DNA from: Enhydrobacter sp.
Lineage (GTDB): Bacteria > Pseudomonadota > Alphaproteobacteria > Reyranellales > Reyranellaceae
Direction of reading: 5' to 3'
DNA length: 64,000 nucleotides
Assembly (NCBI GenBank): GCA_026126105.1
Contig: JAHCJV010000003.1
Span: 110,859 to 174,858 of the forward strand
Shown piece by piece: positions 1 to 12,796 of the stretch (position 1 is its first letter; each line of letters opens with the position of its first letter). The notes under the pieces are model-generated. The model saw only the letters and a program-made list of their open reading frames with translations, had not been told where the DNA came from and searched no databases. Made by a program: the position numbers and the translations under genes.

Positions 1-952
1 CCCAGGTCGTGACGTTGGCCAGTAGCTCCTGCGGGATCTTGTAATAGGCGAGCAGCCAACCAAAAGCGCTGGCGGTGCCGATGCAGAACAGCGCCACCGC
101 CGCGAGCCGCCCCGTATCCAACAGGGCCTTGTAAAGCCCTCGTGCGCCTGTGTCGCGATAGACGAAGACAGACAGGACCATTGAATAGAGCACTGCAACG
201 CATGCCGATTCAGTGGCGGTGAACCAGCCCAGCAGAATGCCGCCGACGATGATGAAAGGTGTCATGAGTGCCGGTATCGACACCCACAGCGCGCAGAGAA
301 GCTGGCGGAAGCTCGAGCGCGGATAGGTGGGGTAGCCTCGCCGCGTGGCGTAGACGTGGACCGTCGCCATCTGCGCGCCGGCGATCAGCAGGCCCGGCAC
401 GACGCCGGCGAGATAGAGAGCGCCGATCGAGGTGGAGATCAGGCCGCCCCAGACGATCATCAGGATCGAGGGCGGAATGACGACCGCGAGCACGGCGGAA
501 ACCGCGGTTATGGCGATGGAGAAGGAGAGGTCGTAGCCTTCCTTGGTCTGGGCATCGATGAATATCTTGCTCTGGCTCGCGGCATCGGCCGTGGAGGAGC
601 CGGAAATCCCGGCGAAGAAGACCGACAGGACGACGTTGATCTGGGCCAGCGAACCCGGCCAGCTGCCGACCAGGGCGCGCGAAAGGGTCACCAGCCGGTC
701 GGTGATGCCGCCAACGCTCATCAGGTTCGCCGTCAGGAGGAAGAACGGCACGGCGAGCAGGATGAATGAATTGTAGGCGTTGAAGGTTTCCTGCGCGAGC
801 ATCATCGTGCCCAGCCGTGGCTCGAAATAGAACAGCGGCAGGCAAGCCAGGCCGAGGGCGAAGGCCACGGGTACGCGCAGCACCAGCAGGACGAAGAAGA
901 CGCCGAAGAGGATCGCCGCCGCTTCCCCCGAGCTGAATACCGACGCCGTCAT
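1..952 (-). CDS. TRAP transporter large permease (DctM-like), 3' end outside window
   Basis: Membrane subunit of a tripartite ATP-independent periplasmic transporter, which imports an organic anion using an ion gradient. About 317 codons are visible from the ATG at 952, and the frame stays open to the left edge, so the C-terminus is missing. The N-terminal part shows the usual hydrophobic segments and the DctM-type stretches FFAGISGSSTADAA and VIPPSILMIVWGG. The start overlaps the stop of the upstream DctQ-like gene by 4 bp (ATGA), which indicates translational coupling. Order in the operon is solute-binding protein, small permease, large permease. The substrate cannot be told from the sequence. 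Confidence 0.93.
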   Translation of the reverse strand, partial: MTASVFSSGEAAAILFGVFFVLLVLRVPVAFALGLACLPLFYFEPRLGTMMLAQETFNAYNSFILLAVPFFLLTANLMSVGGITDRLVTLSRALVGSWPGSLAQINVVLSVFFAGISGSSTADAASQSKIFIDAQTKEGYDLSFSIAITAVSAVLAVVIPPSILMIVWGGLISTSIGALYLAGVVPGLLIAGAQMATVHVYATRRGYPTYPRSSFRQLLCALWVSIPALMTPFIIVGGILLGWFTATESACVAVLYSMVLSVFVYRDTGARGLYKALLDTGRLAAVALFCIGTASAFGWLLAYYKIPQELLANVTTW

Positions 953-1464
953 GGTGCGCGTCTTCCGAGCAGCACATTGGCCTCGTCGACGAACTGTTCG
1001 CCCAGGAATACGAGCCATGTGATGCCGGCGAAGGGCCAGGCAACATGGATGAGCCAGAGTGGGAGCTCCGCCAACTCGGACGTGCGATACCAGGCGAAGC
1101 GCGTGAACTCGATGCCGCCGACCACGAACACCAGCGACATCCCCAGGATACCCAGGCGGGACAGGATGCGGACCGCCGCCTCACCCCGTCGCGGCAGGGT
1201 CGGCCAGACGTCGACCTCGAAATGCGCGCTCTCGCGTACGCCGACCATGGCGCCGATCATGATCATCCAGATGAACAGGAAGCGCGCCATTTCCTCGGTC
1301 CAGATGTAGGCCGGGATCAGGTTGGTGTAGCGCGATATAACCTGCAGGGTGACCGGTATGACGAGGATCGCCACCGACAGGGCCAGGGTCGCCGTCAGAA
1401 GCCGGGCATAGGCGGCCGTGAAGCGTCGCCACAGGCCTTGTGGCGGAGCGACTGAAGGGGACAT
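949..1464 (-). CDS. TRAP transporter small permease (DctQ-like)
   Basis: A 171-residue protein with four hydrophobic segments, the size and topology of the DctQ subunit that partners the large permease in TRAP transporters. The stretch RYTNLIPAYIWTEEMARFLF followed by a G-rich third helix is characteristic of the family. It lies 70 bp downstream of the solute-binding protein gene and overlaps the large permease start by 4 bp. It is part of the same minus-strand operon, and its substrate is unknown. Confidence 0.92.
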   Translation of the reverse strand: MSPSVAPPQGLWRRFTAAYARLLTATLALSVAILVIPVTLQVISRYTNLIPAYIWTEEMARFLFIWMIMIGAMVGVRESAHFEVDVWPTLPRRGEAAVRILSRLGILGMSLVFVVGGIEFTRFAWYRTSELAELPLWLIHVAWPFAGITWLVFLGEQFVDEANVLLGRRAP

Positions 1465-1534
1465 TGGGACAACCGTAGAAGAAAAGACGCCGATCGGGGC
1501 GCGGCAGGCTGGTCGGCCGCCGCGCCTCGGCCTG

Positions 1535-2527
1535 TCAGTTGAGGGCGACGATCTTTGCGAAGATCGCGTCGGCGCCGATTTCCTTGGCGTAGGCTTCCAT
1601 CACCGGATCGACCATCTTCTTCATGGCCGCGCGGTCCTTGAAGGGGATGCGTTTCAGCTTGCCGGCCTTTTCCAGGGCCACCAGCTTCTGCTCGTCCTCC
1701 GAGCTCTCGACTTGCCGGCCATAGGCACCAGCTTCCTTGCCGGCCTTGACGATGGCCTCCTGCAGATCCTTGGGCAGCGTCTTGAAGGTCTTGCCGGAGA
1801 AGCAGATCGGCCGGATCGTGATGGCGTGCTCGGTCATCGCGAGGTTCGGCGCCACCTCGTAGAATTTCATCGTCTCGACACCGGCTGCCTCGTTCTCGCC
1901 GGCGGCGATGACGTTGTTCTGGATGGCGTTGTAGACCTCGTTGTAGGCGATGACCGTCGGCGACATGCCGGCCGCAGCGAAGGTCTTGGACCAGATCGGC
2001 GCTCCCTGGACGCGCACCTTGAGTCCCTTGATCTCGGCCAGGTTGGAAACCGGCTTGTTGACGAAGATGTTGCGCGTGCCGCCGCCAGCGTAGCCGATCA
2101 GCATGACATCGGCCCTCTGGGCAATCTCGTCGGCCACCGGCTTCAGGAGGTCGGCGTCCAGCACCTTGTTCCAATGGGCGAGGTCGCGGAACAGGAACGG
2201 CGCGTCGATGAACGGCGCGGCCTTCGAGAAGGTGGACATGTGGGCGGGGGAGACGATGGCGTAGTCGACCGCCTTGCCCTGCGCCATATACTCGAAATAT
2301 TGCTTCTCGAGACCGAGCGCGGAGTTGCGGTGGAGCACGAAATTGATCGGCTTGCCGTAATATTTCTTCACCAGCTCTTCGAACCTCAGCAGAGCCTTGT
2401 TGAAGGCGTGGTCGTCGTTGAACTGGACCGCGCCATTCAGAGTGAGCGGCGCCTGGGCGCTGGCGCGCACGAACGGCGCGGCGACGGCGGTCGCAGCAAG
2501 AGTCCCCATCAATATTCTTCGTTTCAT
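1535..2527 (-). CDS. TRAP transporter solute-binding protein (DctP-like)
   Basis: Periplasmic binding protein that captures the substrate for the TRAP permeases encoded downstream. The start at 2527 is chosen because GGGAGGAAAA sits just upstream and the product then begins with a signal peptide (MKRRILMGTLAATAVAAPF, cleavage near ASA-QA); the frame extends 60 bp further upstream without these features. The 330-residue length and the RVQGAPIW and IAAGENEAAGVETMKFYEVA stretches fit the DctP family. The conserved region around residues 145-215 normally holds the arginine that binds a carboxylate, so an organic acid ligand is likely but not proven. Confidence 0.92.
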   Translation of the reverse strand: MKRRILMGTLAATAVAAPFVRASAQAPLTLNGAVQFNDDHAFNKALLRFEELVKKYYGKPINFVLHRNSALGLEKQYFEYMAQGKAVDYAIVSPAHMSTFSKAAPFIDAPFLFRDLAHWNKVLDADLLKPVADEIAQRADVMLIGYAGGGTRNIFVNKPVSNLAEIKGLKVRVQGAPIWSKTFAAAGMSPTVIAYNEVYNAIQNNVIAAGENEAAGVETMKFYEVAPNLAMTEHAITIRPICFSGKTFKTLPKDLQEAIVKAGKEAGAYGRQVESSEDEQKLVALEKAGKLKRIPFKDRAAMKKMVDPVMEAYAKEIGADAIFAKIVALN

Positions 2528-2703
2528 CGATTTTCCTCCCAAGTCCTTCTTCGCCGACCGTAACCGGCCTTTGCTCGAACTATGCATCGGAAGGCAGGGA
2601 CAAGCCAGATGGCACGACGCAGCTCAGAAATCTGATTTGAATCAAGACACGGCGGGTGTGGGCATGCTCCAATAATAGAATACTACACAAAGTTTAAGTT
2701 GAA

Positions 2704-4413
2704 ATGACCATCGACACTCCCTCTGCTGCGCTTTCCGGGCGAACGAGCTTTCGTGAGCTATTTACGCCGAAGCTGATCACGATTCTGAGCGAGGGCTATG
2801 ATTTTCGGGCGCTGCGGGCCGACGTCATGGCGGGGCTCACGGTCGCCATCGTGGCGCTGCCCTTGTCCATGGCGATAGCGATCGCCTCCGGCACCGCGCC
2901 GGAGCGCGGCCTCTACACGGCGATCGTCGGTGGGTTTCTGGTATCGGCACTGGGCGGCAGCCGCTTCCAGATCGGCGGACCGGCGGGCGCCTTCATCGTC
3001 CTCGTCGCGGCAGCGGTCGACCGCCATGGTATCGACGGCCTGGTGCTGGCAACCGCGATGGCAGGCGTCCTGCTTATGGCGGCGGGCTTCCTGCGACTCG
3101 GAACCTACATCAAGTTCATTCCCTATCCGGTGACGGTGGGGTTCACCGCGGGCATTGCGGTCATTATCTTCGCCAGCCAGATCCGGGATCTGTTCGGCCT
3201 TACCCTTGCCGGCAAGGAACCGGGCGAGATCTTGCCCAAGCTCGCCGCGCTCGCACAGGCCGGCGGGACAATCAATCCGGTTGCCGTAGGGCTCGCTGCC
3301 GCGTCGATCGGCCTGATCGTCGGCGCGCGTCGATGGCGCCCACATTGGCCGGGCATGCTGATCGCCGTCGCACTGACGGCCGTCGCGACCTGGCTTTTCA
3401 ACCTGCCAGTCGAGACCATCGGCACGCGTTTCGGCGGCATTCCCTCGGCGCTGCCTGCGCCACATCTTCCCACCCTATCACTCGCCAAGATGCAGGCCGT
3501 GCTGCCCGACGCGCTCGCCTTCGCGCTGCTTGGTGCCATCGAATCGCTCCTGTCTGCCGTCGTGGCGGACGGCATGACCGGCCGGCGTCATCGCTCGAAC
3601 TGCGAGCTTGTGGCCCAAGGCGTCGCCAACATCGGCTCCGCGCTGTTCGGCGGCATCTGTGTCACCGGCACGATCGCGCGTACCGCGACCAACGTTCGGG
3701 CCGGCGCGCGCGGCCCGGTCGCGGGCATGGCGCATGCAGTGTTCCTGCTGCTGTTCATCCTGGTGGCGGCACCTCTTGCCTCCTATATCCCACTGGCGGC
3801 GCTCGGCGGCGTCCTGGCAGTCGTTGCCTGGAACATGGCGGAGAAGCACGAGTTTGCCGCACTCTTGCGCAGTTCGCGCGGCGACGCGGCCGTCCTGCTG
3901 GCAACGTTCGGCCTTACCATCCTGCGCGACCTCACCGAGGGGATCGTCGTCGGCTGTGCCATCGGAACGGTCGTTGTCCTCCATCGCCTGTCACAGTCGG
4001 CGGCTATACAGTCCGGGACGCCGCACGTGGAGGCCGACCAGGCCGACACCGCCAGCCCTCGCGCGCCCTACGACGCGACCGCGGTCGTCGACAGCGACAT
4101 CGTGATCTATCGCCTCACCGGTGCCTTCTTCTTCGGCACGGCATCGATGGTCACAGCCGTGCTTGACCGGATCGGCGACCGGCACAGGGCGTTCGTGCTC
4201 GACTTCGCCTCGGTCCCCTTCGTTGATTCGACCGCTGCGAACGTCATTCTCTCTCTGGCTCGCAGCACGGCGCGTCACAAAGTGCGCCTGTTCCTGACCG
4301 GGACCAGCCCCGCGGTCCGTCGCGCGCTGACCGCCGCAGGGGTGACGCCGCCGCTCGGTCTCTATCGCGATACGATCGATGAAGCACTGCGCGAGGCGCG
4401 GAGCACCATATAA
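2704..4413 (+). CDS. SulP family anion transporter with STAS domain
   Basis: A 569-residue inner-membrane transporter of the SulP family (SLC26-like), which moves sulfate, bicarbonate or dicarboxylates. The N-terminal 400 residues are strongly hydrophobic and carry the signature around ALPLSMAIAIASGTAPERGL and the QIGGPAGAFIV loop. Residues from about 450 onward form a cytoplasmic STAS domain (VLDFASVPFVDSTAANVI, then a phosphate-acceptor-like turn). No carbonic anhydrase is adjacent, so the anion is undetermined. A dehydrogenase gene starts 9 bp after the stop, suggesting co-transcription. The start ATG follows an AT-rich 170-bp region shared with the divergent TRAP operon. Confidence 0.93.
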   Translation: MTIDTPSAALSGRTSFRELFTPKLITILSEGYDFRALRADVMAGLTVAIVALPLSMAIAIASGTAPERGLYTAIVGGFLVSALGGSRFQIGGPAGAFIVLVAAAVDRHGIDGLVLATAMAGVLLMAAGFLRLGTYIKFIPYPVTVGFTAGIAVIIFASQIRDLFGLTLAGKEPGEILPKLAALAQAGGTINPVAVGLAAASIGLIVGARRWRPHWPGMLIAVALTAVATWLFNLPVETIGTRFGGIPSALPAPHLPTLSLAKMQAVLPDALAFALLGAIESLLSAVVADGMTGRRHRSNCELVAQGVANIGSALFGGICVTGTIARTATNVRAGARGPVAGMAHAVFLLLFILVAAPLASYIPLAALGGVLAVVAWNMAEKHEFAALLRSSRGDAAVLLATFGLTILRDLTEGIVVGCAIGTVVVLHRLSQSAAIQSGTPHVEADQADTASPRAPYDATAVVDSDIVIYRLTGAFFFGTASMVTAVLDRIGDRHRAFVLDFASVPFVDSTAANVILSLARSTARHKVRLFLTGTSPAVRRALTAAGVTPPLGLYRDTIDEALREARSTI

Positions 4414-4422
4414 GATCGGCGG

Positions 4423-5421
4423 ATGCCGAAGCTTCTCCTCTCCGCCTATGCCCTGCGTACCTGGGGTGAGCGCATCAGGGCCGCCCTGCCGGCCGATGAC
4501 CTCACTTTCCTGACAGCGGAGGACGCGTTCGCGGGGGATGGACCCTGTGACGCTGACATTGCCTTCATGACCCGCGAGGTCACCGGCAAGTCGAACCCGA
4601 ACGATCCGACGCCCGAGCTCGCGGGCTTCGATGCGGTGGTGCGCAAGTCGCCCGGGCTCAAGTGGCTGCAGATCCACCCTGCCGGCGCCGAGAGGCCGAT
4701 CTATCGCGAGTTGCGCAGGCGCGGCGTCAAGGTCACGACGGCGTCGGGGGCGACAGCGGTGACGGTGTCGCACAGCGTGCTGGGGGCGCTGATTGCGATC
4801 AACCGGCGCTTTCCGCTGCTGGCCGATGCCCAGCGCCGCCACGCCTGGGAGCCGCGGCTGGGCGAGCGCTCGCCGCGGGATCTCAAGGGCCAGCGCGCGG
4901 TGATCGTGGGCATGGGGCCGATCGGGCGCAACATCGCGGCGCTGCTGAAGGCGCTGGGCATGATCTCGATCGGCGTCCGTCGCTCTGCCGAGCCCACGAT
5001 GGGATTCGAGCGCGTCATTGCCTACGCCGATTTACCGAGCGTGTTGCCGCAAGCGGATTGCCTTATCCTGTGCTGTCCCGCCTCGCCGCTGACGCGCGGT
5101 ATCGCCAACGAAAGAGTCTTCGCCGCCATGCCGGCCGGCTCGCTCTTCATCAACGTCTCGCGCGGCGAGATCGCGGTCGAGAAGGACGTGATTGCCGCGC
5201 TGCAGAGCGGCCACCTCGCCGGTGCCTATCTCGACGTGTTCGAGCGCGAACCGCTTGATCCGGCGTCGCGGCTTTGGGACCTGCCCAACGTCCTGGTCTC
5301 CCCGCACACCGCCAGCCATTCGCTCGGCCAGAACGAGGCGATCTTCGAAATCTTCCTCGACAACCTCGCCCGCTTCCGAGCCGGCCAGCCGCTGCGCAAT
5401 GACGTCGACAATCTCGGCTAG
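4423..5421 (+). CDS. D-2-hydroxyacid dehydrogenase (NAD(P)-dependent)
   Basis: A 332-residue enzyme of the D-isomer-specific 2-hydroxyacid dehydrogenase family, which interconverts 2-oxoacids and D-2-hydroxyacids. The Rossmann motif GMGPIG is near residues 163-168. The catalytic Arg (INVSRGE), Glu (DVFEREPL) and His (SPHTASH) are all present in the usual order. It closely follows the SulP gene (9-bp gap), so the two may act together, for example on an imported hydroxy- or oxo-acid. It ends 14 bp before the convergent XRE-family regulator. The exact substrate (glyoxylate, hydroxypyruvate or other) cannot be assigned. Confidence 0.93.
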   Translation: MPKLLLSAYALRTWGERIRAALPADDLTFLTAEDAFAGDGPCDADIAFMTREVTGKSNPNDPTPELAGFDAVVRKSPGLKWLQIHPAGAERPIYRELRRRGVKVTTASGATAVTVSHSVLGALIAINRRFPLLADAQRRHAWEPRLGERSPRDLKGQRAVIVGMGPIGRNIAALLKALGMISIGVRRSAEPTMGFERVIAYADLPSVLPQADCLILCCPASPLTRGIANERVFAAMPAGSLFINVSRGEIAVEKDVIAALQSGHLAGAYLDVFEREPLDPASRLWDLPNVLVSPHTASHSLGQNEAIFEIFLDNLARFRAGQPLRNDVDNLG

Positions 5422-5435
5422 CTCGGCGGAAATCT

Positions 5436-6302
5436 TTAGCGGCGCGCCGCGAGGCTCTTGAAGAGCGAGTCGCTGCGGTCGTCGGCCGGAAAGAAGCACT
5501 CGATGCGGACTTCCTGGAGCGTGACGTCCTGCGGCGTGCCGAGCGTGGCGATGGTGGAGAAGACGGAGAGCGAGCGGCCACCGACGACATAGTCGAGAGT
5601 CAGAACCGGCTGCGGCCGCTCCTCGAAGCGCAGCTTGCGGAACGAGGACGGCACGTCGGGGAATCCCATCACCTCCTCGATGAAAGCGAGCGCCTTAGGC
5701 TCGCCGCCGTCGGCAAGGATCTCGGCATAGGTGGTCGAGACGAGATGTCGGGCGACCTCTTCCCAGTTGGAGAGCTTGGGGCGCAACGCCCGGGGATCGA
5801 GTAGCCAGCGCAAGATATTCGGGCCCTTTCCTGACGGGGAGGCGGGCGGCGGGCCCTCGAACAGGAACACCGTGAAGGCATTGGCTGCGTCGTTGGCCTG
5901 CAGGAGATTCCATAGTCGGTCGACCACTATTGCAGGGTAGGGTTCCTGCTGCTTCAGCATCCGGTCGATGGCCTGGCGCACGGGCGTGAGTTCGGGTGCG
6001 GCGAGACTGCTCTCGCGATAGACCGGCGCAAAGCCCGCGGCGAGCAGCATGGCGTTCCTCTGGCGCAGCGGGACATCGAGCGCCGAGGTGAGCTGCACCA
6101 CCATCTCGCGGCTGGGCCGGGCGCGGCCGGATTCGAGAAAGCTGACGTGCCGTTGCGAAACGCCGGATTGCAGCGCCAGGGCGAGCTGGCTGGCCCCCCG
6201 ACGACGACGCCAGGCGCGCAGCATGGGGCCGAAAAGGTCGGCCTGTGTTGCCGAGGCAGGCAGGGCGGTGTTCATCATGGTGGAGAAGATATCATCCCCC
6301 AT
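5436..6302 (-). CDS. XRE-family transcriptional regulator with MmyB-like ligand domain
   Basis: A 288-residue DNA-binding protein. Residues about 25-85 form a helix-turn-helix of the XRE type (RRRGASQLALALQSGVSQRH, then SFLESGRARPSREMV). The remainder matches the MmyB-like ligand-binding domain (LWNLLQANDAANAFTVFLFEG), which in relatives is thought to bind a small hydrophobic ligand such as a fatty acid. It is divergent from the membrane protein/thioesterase pair at 6388-7215 with an 85-bp shared promoter region, so it probably controls them. The start could also be one of two ATGs at 6278 or 6275; 6302 was kept because GAGG lies upstream of it. Confidence 0.88.
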   Translation of the reverse strand: MGDDIFSTMMNTALPASATQADLFGPMLRAWRRRRGASQLALALQSGVSQRHVSFLESGRARPSREMVVQLTSALDVPLRQRNAMLLAAGFAPVYRESSLAAPELTPVRQAIDRMLKQQEPYPAIVVDRLWNLLQANDAANAFTVFLFEGPPPASPSGKGPNILRWLLDPRALRPKLSNWEEVARHLVSTTYAEILADGGEPKALAFIEEVMGFPDVPSSFRKLRFEERPQPVLTLDYVVGGRSLSVFSTIATLGTPQDVTLQEVRIECFFPADDRSDSLFKSLAARR

Positions 6303-6387
6303 CGGTCCGCCGATTACCTCGACCGTAATTGCCGGCTGAGCGGTTTAGCCGAACTCTAGGGGCGTTCGAAAACTTTAGGAGGACGTC

Positions 6388-6807
6388 ATGAACGCTTCAT
6401 CCGACCGTCTGCTGCGGCGCACCCTGTGGGGCAATGCCATTTTCTCGGTTGTCTCGGGCGTCGTGCTCGTGGCTTTCGCTACGCCCTTCGCCGCCTCGGC
6501 CACCCATGCCCCGCTGTCGGTGGCGGGCCTCGACCTGGCGATTGTCTTCGAGCTGCTGGGCGTGGGTGTGGTCCTGTTTGGGGCGGTCTGCGGCTGGGCC
6601 GCGTCGCGAGAGAGCCTGCCGCGAGGCTGGGCGCGTGTCATTTTCGCGGCCGATATCCTCTGGGTCGCGGCCAGCGCGCTGGTGCTCGTGCTGCCGGTGT
6701 CGTGGACCACGGCCGGCATCGCGGGCATCGTCGTGGTGGCGCTGGTCGTGGCCGATCTCGCCATCCTGGAGTATCTCGGTCTTCGCCGGCTGAGCGCCGC
6801 CCACTGA
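6388..6807 (+). CDS. small integral membrane protein, function unknown
   Basis: A 139-residue protein with four predicted membrane-spanning segments (roughly residues 17-35, 48-68, 83-102, 106-128). No catalytic motif is visible and I do not recognise a named family with confidence. The start is supported by AGGAGGA 6 bp upstream. It is transcribed away from the XRE/MmyB-like regulator and lies 12 bp before a thioesterase gene in the same direction, so the two plus-strand genes are probably one unit under that regulator. Confidence 0.85.
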   Translation: MNASSDRLLRRTLWGNAIFSVVSGVVLVAFATPFAASATHAPLSVAGLDLAIVFELLGVGVVLFGAVCGWAASRESLPRGWARVIFAADILWVAASALVLVLPVSWTTAGIAGIVVVALVVADLAILEYLGLRRLSAAH

Positions 6808-6819
6808 TCGGAGAAGACG

Positions 6820-7215
6820 ATGGACAAGCTTCAGTTCCTGAACGATCGCCAGTTGCCTTTCGCCAAGGTGCTGGGGCTGAAGTTCGTCGCCGCGAGCGAG
6901 ACGGGCGTGAAAGCCGAGATGCTGGTCACGCCCGAGCTCTGCACGCGGCCCGAAATACTGCACGGCGGCGCGGTGATGGCCTTCGCCGACACGCTGGGCG
7001 CCGCCGCCACGGTCCTCAACCTGCCGGAAGGCAAGGGGACCACGACGATCGAGAGCAAGACCAATTTCGTCGGGCCTGCGCCGGTCGGCACGACGGTGAT
7101 TGGCGAGACCACGCCGATCCATCGCGGTCGTCGCACGCAGGTCTGGACGACGCGCATCAGCACTGCCGACGGCAAGCTCGTGGCGGTGGTCACCCAGACA
7201 CAGATGGTGCTGTAG
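6820..7215 (+). CDS. PaaI-family hotdog-fold thioesterase
   Basis: A 131-residue single hotdog-domain protein. The stretch RPEILHGGAVMAFADTLGAAA is the typical PaaI/YdiI signature, with the HGG turn and the Asp at the active site; TKTNF-like and TTPIHRGRRTQVW strands complete the fold. Such enzymes hydrolyse acyl-CoA or aromatic acyl-CoA thioesters. It is the second gene of the probable unit starting at 6388. A fatty-acyl-responsive MmyB-like regulator next door would be consistent with an acyl-CoA substrate, but that is inference. Confidence 0.9.
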   Translation: MDKLQFLNDRQLPFAKVLGLKFVAASETGVKAEMLVTPELCTRPEILHGGAVMAFADTLGAAATVLNLPEGKGTTTIESKTNFVGPAPVGTTVIGETTPIHRGRRTQVWTTRISTADGKLVAVVTQTQMVL

Positions 7216-7245
7216 CGTCTTGCTCCCCCGCCGGGAAGGCGCGCG

Positions 7246-11465
<4,220 letters not shown>

Positions 11466-11469
<4 letters not shown>

Positions 11470-12584
11470 ACCCGCATCGGCATGAGCACGTAGAGCGCGC
11501 TCTCGTCGGCCCCGTCGCGCACCAGGGTGGGCGAACCGGCGTCGGCCATCAGAAAGCGCGCTTCCGATCCAGCGATCTGCTCGGTGATGTCGAGCAGGTA
11601 GCGCGAATTGAAGCCGATCTCGAGCGGGGTGGCCTTGTAGTCGACCTCGATTTCCTCCGTGGCGCTACCGGCGTCCGGGCTGGTGGCCGAGAGAGTTACC
11701 ACGCCGTTGGCCACCGCCAGCTTGATGGCACGCGATTTTTCGGTCGAGATGGTCGAGACGCGGTCGACCGCATTCGCAAATTCCTTGCACGGAACGTTCA
11801 GTATCTTGTCGTTGCCGGTTGGGATTACCCGCTCGTAGTCGGGAAAAGTTCCATCGATCAGCTTGCTGATCAAGGTGACGTTGCCGGTGGCAAAGCGGAT
11901 GCGGGTGTCGGAAAGTTCAATGTCCACCGAACCATCGCTCTCGTCGAGCAGCTTGCGAACCTCGCCTACGGTCTTGCGCGGCACGATCACACCCGGGATT
12001 TCGTCGGCACCCTTGGGCATCGGAACTTCGACACGCGCCAGGCGATGGCCGTCAGTCGCAACACCGCGCAGGACGTCGGTGCCGCCCGCCTTGGCAGCAT
12101 GGAAATAGATGCCGTTCAGGTAATATCGCGTCTCTTCGTTCGAGATGGCGAATCGCGTGCGGTCGATGATGCCCTTGAGGTCGGTCGCCGGGATTTGGAA
12201 GCGGTGCGGCAGGTCGCCCTCGTTCATCGCCGGGAAGTCGGCAGGCGGCAGGCATTGCAGGGTAAAGCGTGAGCGGCCAGCGCGGATGGTCAGGCTATTG
12301 CCGTCCGTCGCGGTCTCGAGCTCGACCTGCGCGCCGTCCGGAAGCTTGCGTACGATCTCGTACAGGGTATGGGCGGGTGCGGTAGTGGCACCGGTCTTGG
12401 ACGCGCTCGCATCGACCGTTTCAGCGATGGCGAGGTCCATGTCGGTTGCGGCCAAGCTGAGGCGACCCTTCTGAGCGGTGATCAGCACGTTCGACAGGAT
12501 GGGGATCGTGTTTCGGCGTTCGACGACACTTTGCACATGGGCCAGCGCCTTCAGGAGGGCTGCCCGTTCGATCGTCAATTTCAT
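11466..12584 (-). CDS. dnaN: DNA polymerase III beta sliding clamp
   Basis: The 372-residue ring-forming clamp that tethers DNA polymerase III to DNA. The start MKLTIERAALLKAL at 12584 is chosen because it matches the family N-terminus; the open frame continues 99 bp upstream but reads as non-coding. Conserved stretches include RRNTIPILSNV, FNSRYLLDI near the C-terminus and YVLMPMRV at the very end. Its stop overlaps the recF start by 4 bp. A terminator separates it from dnaA and an extended -10 promoter lies about 90 bp upstream, so it can be expressed independently of dnaA. Confidence 0.98.
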
Positions 12585-12673
12585 GGTTTGGTCGCTATCA
12601 CCGAGGGCCACAGAATACCGGTTGGGACACCCCGCTTCGCGGCGCCGGAGAGACCATTGCGGAGCGGGCAGGA

Positions 12674-12682
12674 AGTATAGCA
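12674..12682 (-). promoter_or_regulatory. candidate extended -10 promoter for dnaN
   Basis: On the minus strand the sequence reads TGCTATACT, a TGn-type extended -10 element with five of six matches to TATAAT. No good -35 hexamer is seen at 17 bp (CTTCCC), as expected for extended -10 promoters. Predicted transcription start is near 12667, giving a leader of about 83 nt to the dnaN ATG. It lies just beyond the dnaA terminator, in the only stretch that can hold a dnaN promoter. Confidence 0.5.
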
Positions 12683-12739
12683 CGGGGGGCGTAGCCGGGA
12701 AGCGGTTTCGCTACCGGAGAAAGGAGTTAAGTCCCGAGG

Positions 12740-12773
12740 AAACAACGAAAAACGGAGCCACTCGGGCTCCGTT
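12740..12773 (-). terminator. rho-independent terminator after dnaA
   Basis: Perfect 9-bp stem AACGGAGCC / GGCTCCGTT (12751-12759 and 12765-12773) with a 5-nt loop. On the minus strand it is followed by a T-rich run (TTTTTCGTTGTTT). It begins about 24 bp beyond the dnaA stop, so dnaA transcription should end before dnaN. Confidence 0.85.
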
Positions 12774-12796
12774 GCTCGTCTTAACGAAGGGTCGGT

